A stretch of 9,250 nt of DNA from Halieaceae bacterium (GCA_011523115.1 WTHO01000205.1:1-9250); one strand, 5' to 3'. Positions 1-7,062 are shown, counted from the first letter of the stretch. Numbers and translations: made by a program. Notes: generated by a model from the letters alone, not told the origin.

Positions 1-410
1 TTGATGATGCGGCCCCACCGGGCTTTGGTCATGCCTCGGACACATGCCTTACTGAGTCGGTACAAGGCGGTCAGATTAGTATCAATAACGGACTGCCATT
101 CATCATCTTTCATCCGCATGATGATGTTGTCTTGGGTGATCCCTGCGTTGTTGACCAGCACCAACGGATCGCCTAGATCAGCCCTGATGTCTGCCAACAA
201 GGCATCGATGCTGGTTGCATCCGTAACATTGAGCACACGCCCGCGACCGTCTCGTGATGACAGGGCGTCATTGATTGTGTCTGCTCCCTGTTCGGAGGTC
301 GCTGTCCCTACGACAATCAACCCTGCATCGGCGAGCACGCCTGCGATCGCGGCGCCGATACCTCGACTCGCGCCGGTGACCAAGGCAACTTTGCGCGATT
401 CCTCACTCAC
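1..410 (-). CDS. fabG: 3-oxoacyl-[ACP] reductase FabG, N-terminal 136 residues (cut by window edge)
   Basis: FabG is the NADPH-dependent reductase that turns 3-oxoacyl-ACP into 3-hydroxyacyl-ACP in the fatty acid elongation cycle, in the cytoplasm. The visible part has the short-chain dehydrogenase fold: the nucleotide-binding motif TGASRGIG at residues 12-19, NNAG at 87-90, and the tetrad asparagine N112 in the context DTNLTALY. The catalytic Ser, Tyr and Lys lie beyond the window, so activity cannot be judged. The start is taken as GTG at 410-408, which overlaps the fabD stop codon. An AAAGGAG ribosome site lies inside the end of fabD with 8 nt spacing, and this start gives the usual short lead before the TGxxxGIG motif. 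A GTG three codons upstream (419-417) is possible but lies within the ribosome site. The overlap implies translational coupling with fabD. The motifs and the position right after fabD make the call firm. Confidence 0.96.
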   Translation of the reverse strand, partial: MSEESRKVALVTGASRGIGAAIAGVLADAGLIVVGTATSEQGADTINDALSSRDGRGRVLNVTDATSIDALLADIRADLGDPLVLVNNAGITQDNIIMRMKDDEWQSVIDTNLTALYRLSKACVRGMTKARWGRII

Positions 411-1348
411 ACCGTGCACTCCTTTACTGTATTGGTCAGCGCCACGGGATCCTCCAGGGCGATGCAACTGACATCGCGATTAATGCGCTTCACTAGGCCG
501 GTCAGCACCTTACCCGGGCCGCATTCTAGAAATTGAACACAGCCCGCTTGTAACAGCGTCATCACGCACTGCGTCCACATGACGGGCTCCGACACCTGCC
601 TCACCAACAATCTGCGAATCTCTGTCGCCTTGCGGTGGGGTTGTGCGTCCACGTTACTGATAACCGGTATTTGCGCATCCAAGAGCTCAACGTCCTGAAA
701 AGCTTCAGCCATTACCGATGCCGCGGGCTGCATCAATGGTGTGTGAAAAGGCGCACTCACGGGCAAAGGTAGTACTCGCTTAGCGCCCGCTTCTTTCATA
801 AAGGCAGCCGCTGCGGACACAGCTGCCGCGTGACCCGCGATCACGACCTGCCCCGGCGAGTTGTAGTTGACTGCGCCGACATAGGCGTCATCGTCACAAT
901 GGGTGACACAAACTTCGTCGATTACGGCGTCGCTTAACCCGAGCACCGCCGCCATCGCCCCCTCTCCAGCGGGCACCGCGCCTTGCATTGCTCTCCCCCG
1001 AGTTTGCACCAGCTTGGCCGCATCGTGGAGAGACAGCGAACCGGCAACAACGAGGGCGGAATACTCACCTAAACTGTGGCCCGCCACGAACTCTGGTTGA
1101 CTCCCGCCAGCAGAGCTCCAGCAGCGGTGCAACGCAACGCTGGCCGTCAGTATCGCTGGCTGGGTAAACTCTGTGAGTGTCAGTTGCTCCTCGGGTCCGT
1201 TACTGACAAGGTCCCAAAGGTCGTAGCCCAGCGCTGCACTCGCCTCCTCGAACGTTTCGCCCACACAGGGGAACTCTCCAGCCGCTTGAGCCAGCATGCC
1301 AACTGACTGAGATCCCTGCCCGGGAAAAAGAAAGGCGTAACCCGACAA
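407..1348 (-). CDS. fabD: Malonyl-CoA:ACP transacylase FabD
   Basis: FabD moves malonyl groups from CoA to acyl carrier protein, supplying the extender unit for type II fatty acid synthesis in the cytoplasm. The 313-residue length is normal for the family. It shows GQGSQ at 10-14, the nucleophile Ser92 in GHSLGEYSAL, Arg117 in TRGRAMQ, and His202 in SAPFHTPLM, which matches the active-site histidine of E. coli FabD. The start is unusual: TTG at 1348-1346. No ATG or GTG is possible, because the rpmF stop TAA lies in the same frame only three codons upstream, and MSGYAFLFPGQGSQ matches the family N-terminus. The ribosome site is weak (GAG, 9 nt before TTG), so translation probably depends on ribosomes finishing rpmF. 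fabG overlaps its end. In most relatives plsX, often with fabH, lies between rpmF and fabD; neither is here. Confidence 0.98.
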   Translation of the reverse strand: MSGYAFLFPGQGSQSVGMLAQAAGEFPCVGETFEEASAALGYDLWDLVSNGPEEQLTLTEFTQPAILTASVALHRCWSSAGGSQPEFVAGHSLGEYSALVVAGSLSLHDAAKLVQTRGRAMQGAVPAGEGAMAAVLGLSDAVIDEVCVTHCDDDAYVGAVNYNSPGQVVIAGHAAAVSAAAAFMKEAGAKRVLPLPVSAPFHTPLMQPAASVMAEAFQDVELLDAQIPVISNVDAQPHRKATEIRRLLVRQVSEPVMWTQCVMTLLQAGCVQFLECGPGKVLTGLVKRINRDVSCIALEDPVALTNTVKECTV

Positions 1349-1354
1349 AAACGA

Positions 1355-1537
1355 TTACTCGTCGTCGCCAGTATCCACTACTTTCTTACCGCGATAAAAA
1401 CCATCGGCGCTCACATGGTGCCGCCGTCGGGTCTCGCCCGATGTTTCGTCTACGGTCAACGTGGGCCCCCCGATCGCATCATGGGCTCTGCGCATACCAC
1501 GCTTTGAGCGAGTCTTACGATTTTGCTGAACAGCCAT
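1355..1537 (-). CDS. rpmF: 50S ribosomal protein L32 (bL32)
   Basis: This is a small basic protein of the large ribosomal subunit. The 60 residues begin [20 protein letters not shown], the hallmark N-terminus of bL32, followed by the conserved CH-free stretch ending [10 protein letters not shown]. It contains no cysteines, so it is the zinc-free form usual in Gammaproteobacteria. The ATG at 1537-1535 has a perfect AGGAGG ribosome site (plus-strand 1548-1543) with 5 nt spacing, much stronger than those of the genes on either side; this fits the high output needed for a ribosomal protein. It follows yceD after a 92-nt gap (1538-1629), in which I see no convincing promoter or terminator, and it precedes fabD by 6 nt. 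Pairing of yceD, rpmF and fatty acid genes is a conserved arrangement. Confidence 0.98.
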   Translation of the reverse strand: MAVQQNRKTRSKRGMRRAHDAIGGPTLTVDETSGETRRRHHVSADGFYRGKKVVDTGDDE

Positions 1538-1629
1538 TTCGGCCTCCTATCAATGTAAAGGTATGGCTCAACTTCAATCGCGTCTCGCCATCTGTTATTG
1601 ATTCCTGATTTGTACGTTCAACGCCCGCG

Positions 1630-2163
1630 TCAGTTCTTTAACTGCTCTAACACACCAAACGGGCTGTCTGCTTGAGCGCTTACCTCTGTCACCTCGTCAG
1701 ACGAGGCATTGAGTGGCTCGAGTGCCGCGAATTGTTCTCTGGTTTTGCATTCGGTCTCGTGCGTTGGGAAGCTTGGCAAAGCAAGCAGTATCTCCTCTTC
1801 AACGATGTCCCTCAAAACCGCCTCATCAGCGACGAGGAGCGGTTCGTAGAATGCCGGCAATGATGCCGCTTCGTCGTCAGTCCACACACAGGCCATGGTT
1901 GACGACGTGCTCAGTGGAACAGACACCTCGCCCAAACACCTTTGGCACTGCATGGTCAATGTCGCCTTAACTTCCGCGGCGACGACACTGCGTGAATTCT
2001 CGTCGCGGCGCAGCGAAAACGAAGCCATCAGCGGTTCAGCCAATGCGACGCCGGCCTCATCCAGCCTGGGCAACTCTCCGGGTGCTACAGTACCTGAAAC
2101 AGTTGCCCCACGAGCCGCCAGACCGCGAAGGTCAAGCTGTTTTGGCAGCGTCGCAGTTTTCAT
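1630..2163 (-). CDS. yceD: YceD family protein (DUF177), 23S rRNA accumulation protein
   Basis: YceD proteins belong to the DUF177 family. In E. coli and plants, members are linked to 23S rRNA accumulation, and the gene nearly always precedes rpmF. The 177 residues match the family length. Visible landmarks are a CQRC pair at 73-76, C92 and C139 (possible metal ligands), the acidic segment VEEEILLALP at 121-130, and the C-terminal SPFGVLEQLK that parallels NPFAVLASLK of E. coli. The start ATG at 2163-2161 is forced: an in-frame TGA lies four codons upstream, and the N-terminus (KTATLPKQLDL) aligns with the family. There is no Shine-Dalgarno sequence. A strong promoter sits so close that the mRNA should begin at or next to the ATG. 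The molecular function is not well established. Confidence 0.93.
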   Translation of the reverse strand: MKTATLPKQLDLRGLAARGATVSGTVAPGELPRLDEAGVALAEPLMASFSLRRDENSRSVVAAEVKATLTMQCQRCLGEVSVPLSTSSTMACVWTDDEAASLPAFYEPLLVADEAVLRDIVEEEILLALPSFPTHETECKTREQFAALEPLNASSDEVTEVSAQADSPFGVLEQLKN

Positions 2164-2171
2164 GGGCGCGG

Positions 2172-2200
2172 ATCATACGGATGGGTTTCTGGCCTGTCAA
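2172..2200 (-). promoter_or_regulatory. Sigma-70 promoter of the yceD-rpmF-fabD-fabG unit (predicted leaderless)
   Basis: Read on the minus strand, TTGACA (2200-2195) is followed after 17 bp by TATGAT (2177-2172). That is a perfect -35 box, a one-mismatch -10 box and ideal spacing. Only 8 nt separate the -10 box from the yceD ATG. With the usual initiation 7 +/- 2 nt downstream, transcription would start at 2165-2163, and the best purine in range is the A of the ATG itself. A leaderless mRNA is therefore expected, which fits the missing ribosome site. The sequence is seen directly; the start point is inferred. Confidence 0.8.
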
Positions 2201-2268
2201 AGCGATCGTTCCCGGCAGATGCACACTGTGGTTCGGTAGTGACATTTCACCAAATTTGAGTCCGAGAT

Positions 2269-2871
2269 ATGGAAATTGTGCTGGCATCAACCTCCCCTTA
2301 TCGTCGTAACCTGATGCGGCGGCTGGGCCTTCCCTTCCAGTGCGTTGCGCCAGAGGTAGACGAATACGTGGAAGCCGGGGAAGAACCCGAGCGCAGAGCG
2401 ATCAGATTAGCCCGGCTCAAGGCGCAATCTGCTGCTTCGACAAGGCTCAGCTCACCTAGTCTGTGCATTGGTTCCGACCAAGTCGCATGTCTTGGGGACA
2501 GACTGCTCAGAAAGCCGGGTACTTACGAGCGGGCGGCCGAGCAGCTTGCCGCTGCCTCGGGCAATCTTTTGAAGTTCTGGACGGGCGTATGCGTTGCCTC
2601 CGATTCGGGGGCTTTGTGGAGCCGACTTGTTGCTTGCGAAGTCCAGATGCGTGAACTCAGCTCAGACGAAATCGAGCACTACGTCGCTATTGATCGCCCA
2701 CTTGACTGTGCGGGCAGCTTTAAGTGGGAAGCTTTGGGCATCAGTCTGTTCGAGTTTGTGCGATCGCCAGACCCCACGGCCCTAGAGGGGCTCCCGTTGA
2801 TTGCGCTGTGCGACTTATTACGTCAGGCTGGGGTTTCACTACCGAGGGCCGCGCAGGCGCGCCAGAACTGA
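2269..2871 (+). CDS. yceF: Maf-family nucleotide pyrophosphatase, YceF subgroup (7-methyl-GTP pyrophosphatase)
   Basis: Maf proteins hydrolyse non-canonical nucleoside triphosphates to the monophosphate and pyrophosphate. The YceF subgroup acts on 7-methyl-GTP, a house-cleaning role in the cytoplasm. The 200 residues begin MEIVLASTSPYRRNLM, which contains the SxSxxR substrate-loop motif. APEVDE follows at 28-32, then IGSDQV with catalytic Asp70, RKPGTYERA, SGN, and the YceF-type end CAGSFKWEALGISLF...LEGLPLIAL. The tryptophan after CAGSFK and the GLPLIAL tail follow E. coli YceF rather than YhdE. The ATG at 2269 is forced by an in-frame TGA four codons upstream; its ribosome site is weak (TTTGAG, 8 nt spacing). 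I find no clear promoter in the 105-bp gap shared with yceD. Its last 33 bp overlap the end of rluC on the opposite strand. Confidence 0.95.
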   Translation: MEIVLASTSPYRRNLMRRLGLPFQCVAPEVDEYVEAGEEPERRAIRLARLKAQSAASTRLSSPSLCIGSDQVACLGDRLLRKPGTYERAAEQLAAASGNLLKFWTGVCVASDSGALWSRLVACEVQMRELSSDEIEHYVAIDRPLDCAGSFKWEALGISLFEFVRSPDPTALEGLPLIALCDLLRQAGVSLPRAAQARQN

Positions 2872-3786
2872 CTCCAGTTCCTTATCGATCGGACAATCCA
2901 GCTCATAGTGCTCACCAGAAAGCTCGAATGATATCGATTTAGCATGTAAAAACAGTCTTTTAAGTTCGATGCTTTGCGTCAATGCTTCGGATTTGTCGGA
3001 CAAGTATTTCGACTCCCCCAATATGGGGTGTCCAACGTGCTGAACATGGACGCGGATTTGATGAGTCCGCCCCGAGATCGGTTTGACCTCAAGCAGTGAG
3101 GCCTGCTGGAATCTTTCAATGACCTTGAACTCGGTTCGGGAGCGCTTCCCATTGGGGGACACCCTCACCATTCGCTCCCCGGACGGCGCATGCGCCTTTG
3201 CAAGAGGCGCGGAAACGCTTTTTTGATAGGCGGGCCACTTACCCGCCGTGCAGGCCCAGTAGACCTTATCCACCTCATTCACCCGCAATTGGGCGTGAAG
3301 CTCTCTTAGTACCCGGGCATTTTTGGCTATCAGTACCAGTCCCGATGTATCTCGGTCGAGGCGGTGCACTAGCTCAAGGTACCGCTGCTGTGGATACATC
3401 ACTCTGAGTGACTCGATTAAACCGAGCCTGACGCCGCTACCACCATGCACCGCCATCCCGGGCGGCTTATTGATAACCAACAGTTCTGAATTATCGAGCA
3501 GAACAGCGTTACGCAGTCGCTTCTCCCAAGCGCTCGAAGGCTTACTTGTGGCGGGGGACTCGCCCACCGACAGTGGGGGTACGCGGACTACATCAGTCGC
3601 CTGAACACGATAGTCCACCTTACTGCGCCCTTTATTGACCCTGACCTCGCCCTTCCGAATCGCGCGATAAATGCGGGTTTTGGGCACGCCCGATGTATTT
3701 CGAAGCAGGTAATTGTCGAGCCTTTGACCACTCTCCTCCTCGCTGACCTCCAGAAACCGGACCCCGTTTTGGCTCAGATCGTTCAT
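2839..3786 (-). CDS. rluC: 23S rRNA pseudouridine(955/2504/2580) synthase RluC
   Basis: RluC isomerises uridines 955, 2504 and 2580 of 23S rRNA to pseudouridine around the peptidyl-transferase centre. The protein has an N-terminal S4 RNA-binding domain (about residues 20-80, including SGQRLDNYL and GEVRVNKGR) and a RluA-type catalytic domain. The catalytic aspartate is in HRLDRDTSG; GRTHQIRVH follows near residues 239-247. I chose ATG at 3786-3784 (315 aa) over the in-frame TTG at 3828-3826 (329 aa). With the ATG, the catalytic Asp falls at residue 144, as in E. coli, and the N-terminus has the normal length. Neither start has a good ribosome site. The adjacent VHGGSG motif and the pairing with divergent rne support RluC over RluD or RluA. 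The end overlaps maf/yceF by 33 bp, and no terminator is visible. Confidence 0.95.
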   Translation of the reverse strand: MNDLSQNGVRFLEVSEEESGQRLDNYLLRNTSGVPKTRIYRAIRKGEVRVNKGRSKVDYRVQATDVVRVPPLSVGESPATSKPSSAWEKRLRNAVLLDNSELLVINKPPGMAVHGGSGVRLGLIESLRVMYPQQRYLELVHRLDRDTSGLVLIAKNARVLRELHAQLRVNEVDKVYWACTAGKWPAYQKSVSAPLAKAHAPSGERMVRVSPNGKRSRTEFKVIERFQQASLLEVKPISGRTHQIRVHVQHVGHPILGESKYLSDKSEALTQSIELKRLFLHAKSISFELSGEHYELDCPIDKELESVLARLRGPR

Positions 3787-3818
3787 TTGACAGCTTATTT
3801 CTTCACACTTTCTATTCG

Positions 3819-3847
3819 TTGAATCCAAGATTTCATAATGCTATCTT
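3819..3847 (+). promoter_or_regulatory. Candidate sigma-70 promoter for rne
   Basis: TTGAAT (3819-3824) and TATCTT (3842-3847) are separated by 17 bp, with 4 of 6 consensus matches in each box. Initiation near 3854 would give a leader of about 390 nt, close to the E. coli rne leader length. The match is modest and I found no better candidate closer to rne, so this is tentative. Confidence 0.3.
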
Positions 3848-4219
3848 GCGCCGGTCGGTCAAATGGTGACCAAGCGTACCCTTCAGTCGAAGCCCATGGG
3901 GCCCTGGGGAAGACGTATTACTCGCCACCCGCGACAGCATGCTGTGGCTTCGAGTGTTCCCGCTCGTACCGAGCCGACAAAAGATTTGAGAGTCTACCGC
4001 GTTCAGCCGCTCCGGCACTAATCGCCGTCAGAGCAGGTCTCGGTAGATGTTTTGAAACCCGCGACACAAGATGGCGCGGTGCTGATTGCGAAACCGGTGC
4101 TTACATGAACGAGGCGCCAGGTGAACCGGGACATTGGAGCGTCGTACGCTACCCGGTGAGATATACCCGCTATTAAAGGTGGGAGCGCAAGTCGAGGGAT
4201 AAACCTATCCCCGCACCGC

Positions 4220-4239
4220 CCAGTTGTATCGCCAACTGG
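4220..4239 (+). promoter_or_regulatory. Hairpin covering the rne ribosome-binding site
   Basis: CCAGTTG (4220-4226) and CAACTGG (4233-4239) form a perfect 7-bp stem with a 6-nt loop (TATCGC), ending 8 nt before the rne ATG. The only Shine-Dalgarno-like bases (GGA, 4238-4240) lie in its 3' arm. The fold would sequester the ribosome site, as the start-proximal hairpin of the E. coli rne leader does. Pairing is seen directly; regulation is inferred. Confidence 0.5.
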
Positions 4240-4247
4240 ACATTGTT

Positions 4248-6992
4248 ATGAAAAAAATGCTGATTAACGCCACGCAACCTGAAGAGGTGCGTGTCGCGAT
4301 GGTGGACGGCCAGCGCCTTTACGATCTGGATATCGAAAACCGTCAGCGTGTGCAAACCAAGGCCAACGTCTACAAAGCGAAGGTCACGCGAGTCGAACCT
4401 AGCCTTGAGGCTGCCTTCGTTGATTTTGGTGCTGACCGTCACGGCTTCTTGCCGCTGAAAGAAATCTCCCCTGAGTATTACCGCAGCCGCGCCCCTGAAA
4501 ACGAGGGCAAAACTCGTATCAAGGACGTTTTGAAGGAAGGCACGGAAGTGATCGTTCAGGTGGACAAGGAAGAGCGTGGCACCAAAGGGGCAGCGCTGAC
4601 CACCTACATCAGTCTTGCAGGCCGATACATGGTGCTTATGCCCAATAATCCCAAAGCGGGCGGTATTTCGCGACGCATTGAAGGGGAAGACCGCTCAGAC
4701 CTGAAAGACTCGCTCGCGCAACTCAATCTTCCTGATGGCATGGGCGTCATCATTCGAACAGCCGGAGTTGGCCGTTCCGCCGAGGAGCTCCAATGGGATC
4801 TGGACTACTTATTACAACTGTGGGGCTCGATATCCCAGGCCAGCGAGGAAAGCAAAGCCCCTGTCCTGATCTATCAAGAGAGCGACGTGATCATAAGAGC
4901 TGTGCGCGACTACTTGCGCGATGACATCGATCAAGTACTGATTGATGACTCGGCGGCGTACCAGAGAGCGGCAGACTTCGTGGGCATGGTGATGCCGCGA
5001 TACGCCAACAGACTCAAGCTCTACGAAGACCCACTCGCACTCTTCAACCGATTCCAAATCGAAGGCCAAATAGAAACCGCGTTTCAGCGCGAGGTCCGTC
5101 TTCCCTCGGGAGGCTCCATCGTGCTCGACCCGACAGAGGCTTTGGTTTCTATCGACATAAACTCGGCAAGAGCGACCAAAGGCGGCGACATCGAGCAAAC
5201 GGCGCTGCAAACGAATTTAGAGGCGGCGGAAGAAATCGCGCGTCAATTAAGGCTGAGGGACATGGGTGGATTGGTCGTGATTGACTTCATTGACATGTCC
5301 TCCAATCGCAACCAAAGGGCCGTAGAAAACCGTATTCGTGAGGCATTGGAGCTTGACCGCGCCAGAATTCAAATTGGTCGCATATCTCGCTTTGGGCTAC
5401 TCGAAATGTCGAGACAGCGACTCAGACCTTCGCTCGGAGAAACGAGCGGTATCGTCTGCCCTCGCTGCACGGGCCAAGGCACAATTCGCGACACCAAATC
5501 ACTGGCTTTGGCGATCCTGAGGCTGATTCAAGAGGAGGCGGCGAAAGACCGAACAGGCGAAGTGCAGGCGGTCGTGCCAGTTGACGTATCGGCGTTCTTG
5601 CTCAACGAGAAGCGCTCAGACATTAACGAGATCGAGTCGCGAAGTGGCGTTCGGATAGTGGTTGTCGCCAGCCCCTACCTTGATACACCGCATTTTGAAG
5701 TCAGACGATTACGGGATGACGAGATTGATCAATCCAGAAGACTGAGCTTCGATATCGACTTGCCCTCGGCCGCGGAGCCCTCGACGGATTCGGCCACCGA
5801 AACACCGGTGTCGGCGCCGGAGGCGTTGGTAAGGGGCGTCACACCCGACGCACCCGCCCCCGATGCGCCATCTGAAAAGGAAAAAGAACCGCAGCAGAAG
5901 AAAAAGCCGCAGAGGCGGCGTGACGCTCAAAAGCCTCGCAACAAGCAACCCGAACCTACGGGGCTGCTGGCTAAATTGTGGTCTGCGCTGTTCGGTGGCA
6001 GCAACGACACCCAACCTGACGAAAAAAGCCAGGCACGCGAGGGAAAGACTGGGCAAAGCCGCCGCCGATCCCGTAACCGGTCTGGCAATCGTCAGCGGGA
6101 TGATCGCAACAAGTCAGAGGGCAACCGTCAGCGCGACCGCGGGGACAGAGATCGCCGGGGCAATGGACGCCGGAGAAAGCCTGAGAATACTGAATCTCCG
6201 GCTGGTGAACAGCCCGATAGCGGGCAGCAGTCCGGTTTGGAGCAGAGCGAGAACGATGAGCAACCCAAGCGCTCTCGCCGCAGGCGAGGCAGGCGCGGCG
6301 GACAGCGGCACAGTGATTCAGCAACGAATCAGACGAGCGAGACCGCCTCGACCAATGAATCAGACGATGCCGCTGTGGAATCTGATCAAGGCAATCATCG
6401 CAGACGTCCTGCAGAGAAGAGAAACGAAGGTCGGCGCCGGCGCCAGCGACAAAGCGTGGAAGTCGATAGTGAAGTGACGTCTGCTCAACCAACTGCCAAT
6501 ACCGACTCCGAGGTGAGCGACAATCATCAAGCTGCCACCGAGGCCCCAGCCGAACCGGTGGAGATAGCTTCGTCGGAGGCGCTGAGCGCAGCGTTTACGG
6601 AATCGGATTCTTCAACGGCGTCAGACCAGGTTGTCGAGGAGCAGGCGCAAGCGGAGTTGCATCCATCATCAGTTGTCGAAGCCATCGAAACAGCGAAAAC
6701 CGAGGCTGCCAAGGCGATGGTTACTGAGACCGCGCAAGAAAGCGACGAATCAGAGGGAGACGATGGGTCGGTTTCAGACCAACCCGCTGCGCAACCAGCC
6801 CTCGGTATCACGGCAGCAGGGCGCGCCGTAAACGACCCTCGGATTTCCCCCAAGCCGATTACTGACACGCCGGTTACAACCGAACAGGGCCAATTGTTTT
6901 GGCAACCTGAGGCGCCGCCGGTGACGGTGGTTGAGAGAGACGTGCAGCGCGCCAGTAATGATCCCAGGGGTCCTCGCGCAACAGGCTCCTGA
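4248..6992 (+). CDS. rne: Ribonuclease E, degradosome scaffold
   Basis: RNase E is the essential endonuclease that starts mRNA decay and matures rRNA and tRNA. It sits at the inner membrane and scaffolds the degradosome. I start it at ATG 4248 (MKKMLINAT), giving 914 aa. An in-frame TTG at 4224 lies inside the leader hairpin. With this start the metal-binding aspartates fall at D303 ([10 protein letters not shown]) and D346 (VIDFIDM), and the zinc-link CPRC at 404-407, exactly the E. coli numbers. The S1 region is at about 35-125. The tail is shorter than in E. coli (1061 aa) and disordered. It has a Segment-A-like amphipathic helix at 572-584 ([13 protein letters not shown]), arginine-rich blocks at about 603-644, 673-688 and 717-736, an acidic Ser/Thr/Glu-rich stretch to about 850, and NDPR motifs at 862-865 and 904-907. 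Stops are tandem, TGA then TAA. Helicase, enolase and PNPase sites cannot be assigned by eye. Confidence 0.98.
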   Translation: MKKMLINATQPEEVRVAMVDGQRLYDLDIENRQRVQTKANVYKAKVTRVEPSLEAAFVDFGADRHGFLPLKEISPEYYRSRAPENEGKTRIKDVLKEGTEVIVQVDKEERGTKGAALTTYISLAGRYMVLMPNNPKAGGISRRIEGEDRSDLKDSLAQLNLPDGMGVIIRTAGVGRSAEELQWDLDYLLQLWGSISQASEESKAPVLIYQESDVIIRAVRDYLRDDIDQVLIDDSAAYQRAADFVGMVMPRYANRLKLYEDPLALFNRFQIEGQIETAFQREVRLPSGGSIVLDPTEALVSIDINSARATKGGDIEQTALQTNLEAAEEIARQLRLRDMGGLVVIDFIDMSSNRNQRAVENRIREALELDRARIQIGRISRFGLLEMSRQRLRPSLGETSGIVCPRCTGQGTIRDTKSLALAILRLIQEEAAKDRTGEVQAVVPVDVSAFLLNEKRSDINEIESRSGVRIVVVASPYLDTPHFEVRRLRDDEIDQSRRLSFDIDLPSAAEPSTDSATETPVSAPEALVRGVTPDAPAPDAPSEKEKEPQQKKKPQRRRDAQKPRNKQPEPTGLLAKLWSALFGGSNDTQPDEKSQAREGKTGQSRRRSRNRSGNRQRDDRNKSEGNRQRDRGDRDRRGNGRRRKPENTESPAGEQPDSGQQSGLEQSENDEQPKRSRRRRGRRGGQRHSDSATNQTSETASTNESDDAAVESDQGNHRRRPAEKRNEGRRRRQRQSVEVDSEVTSAQPTANTDSEVSDNHQAATEAPAEPVEIASSEALSAAFTESDSSTASDQVVEEQAQAELHPSSVVEAIETAKTEAAKAMVTETAQESDESEGDDGSVSDQPAAQPALGITAAGRAVNDPRISPKPITDTPVTTEQGQLFWQPEAPPVTVVERDVQRASNDPRGPRATGS

Positions 6993-6999
6993 TAAAGTC

Positions 7000-7027
7000 T
7001 TGATAGAAGCGCGCGCAACGATATAAT
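7000..7027 (+). promoter_or_regulatory. Sigma-70 promoter of the tRNA-Ser gene
   Basis: TTGATA (7000-7005) and a perfect TATAAT (7022-7027) are separated by 16 bp. The discriminator that follows is GCGCGCG, ending at G7034/A7035, the expected start point. GC-rich discriminators are typical of stable-RNA promoters under stringent (ppGpp) control, so that regulation is likely. The precursor would carry a leader of about 28 nt, which includes a short CCGGG/CCCGG hairpin with a GTAA loop (7040-7053). Confidence 0.85.
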
Positions 7028-7034
7028 GCGCGCG
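7010..7034 (+). terminator. Inverted repeat after rne, possible weak terminator overlapping the tRNA promoter
   Basis: CGCGCGC (7010-7016) and GCGCGCG (7028-7034) form a perfect 7-bp GC stem around an 11-nt loop, followed by A then four T (7035-7039). It lies 18 nt after the rne stop, as an intrinsic terminator would. The short T-run and the wide loop make it weaker than the one after the tRNA. Its loop contains the tRNA -10 box, and its right arm is the discriminator. Confidence 0.4.
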
Positions 7035-7062
7035 ATTTTCCGGGGTAACCCGGCACGGTTAT

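Larger units (their letters stand above)
3787..4247 (+). promoter_or_regulatory. rne leader / rluC-rne intergenic region
   Basis: These 461 bp lie between divergent rluC and rne. I see no convincing gene. In E. coli the matching region gives a leader of about 360 nt, whose hairpins let RNase E limit its own synthesis (Rfam rne5 element). Several perfect inverted repeats are present: ACAGCATGCTGT at 3934-3945, GCTCG/CGAGC at 3962-3974, GGGATA/TATCCC at 4196-4211 with a 4-nt loop, and CCAGTTG/CAACTGG at 4220-4239. An autoregulatory role is inferred from position and from the long leader; I cannot show primary-sequence similarity to the E. coli element. A 112-codon open frame at 3838-4176 has composition unlike the neighbours and is probably chance. 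Confidence 0.55.

Noticed and set aside
1..471. 156-codon plus-strand frame at the left edge
   Set aside because: It lies opposite fabG and the end of fabD, whose motifs are unmistakable.
1538..1629. Extra promoter between yceD and rpmF (TTGAAC-16-AATAAC on the minus strand)
   Set aside because: Both boxes match poorly and many such weak pairs are expected by chance; the upstream yceD promoter suffices.
3826..3828. Upstream TTG start for rluC giving 329 aa
   Set aside because: No ribosome site, and it would move the catalytic Asp from 144 to 158; ATG 3786 fits the family N-terminus.
3838..4176. 112-codon plus-strand open frame in the rluC-rne gap, possible upstream ORF or small gene
   Set aside because: It has no ribosome site, is rich in Arg and Cys with no recognisable motif, and shows no hydrophobic or repeat structure. 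Chance open frames of this size are common at this base composition.
5863..6477. 204-codon plus-strand frame inside rne, overlapping the arginine-rich tail
   Set aside because: The rne frame continues through it with conserved tail features (Segment A, Arg blocks). The other frame looks like a by-product of repetitive, Arg-coding GC-rich DNA.
5971..6492. 173-codon minus-strand frame opposite the rne tail
   Set aside because: It is Cys-, His- and Arg-rich with no motif, antisense to the low-complexity rne tail; an antisense shadow.
6527..7018. 163-codon minus-strand frame opposite the rne end
   Set aside because: Ser/Ala/Val-rich complement of the acidic rne tail; no ribosome site or motif.
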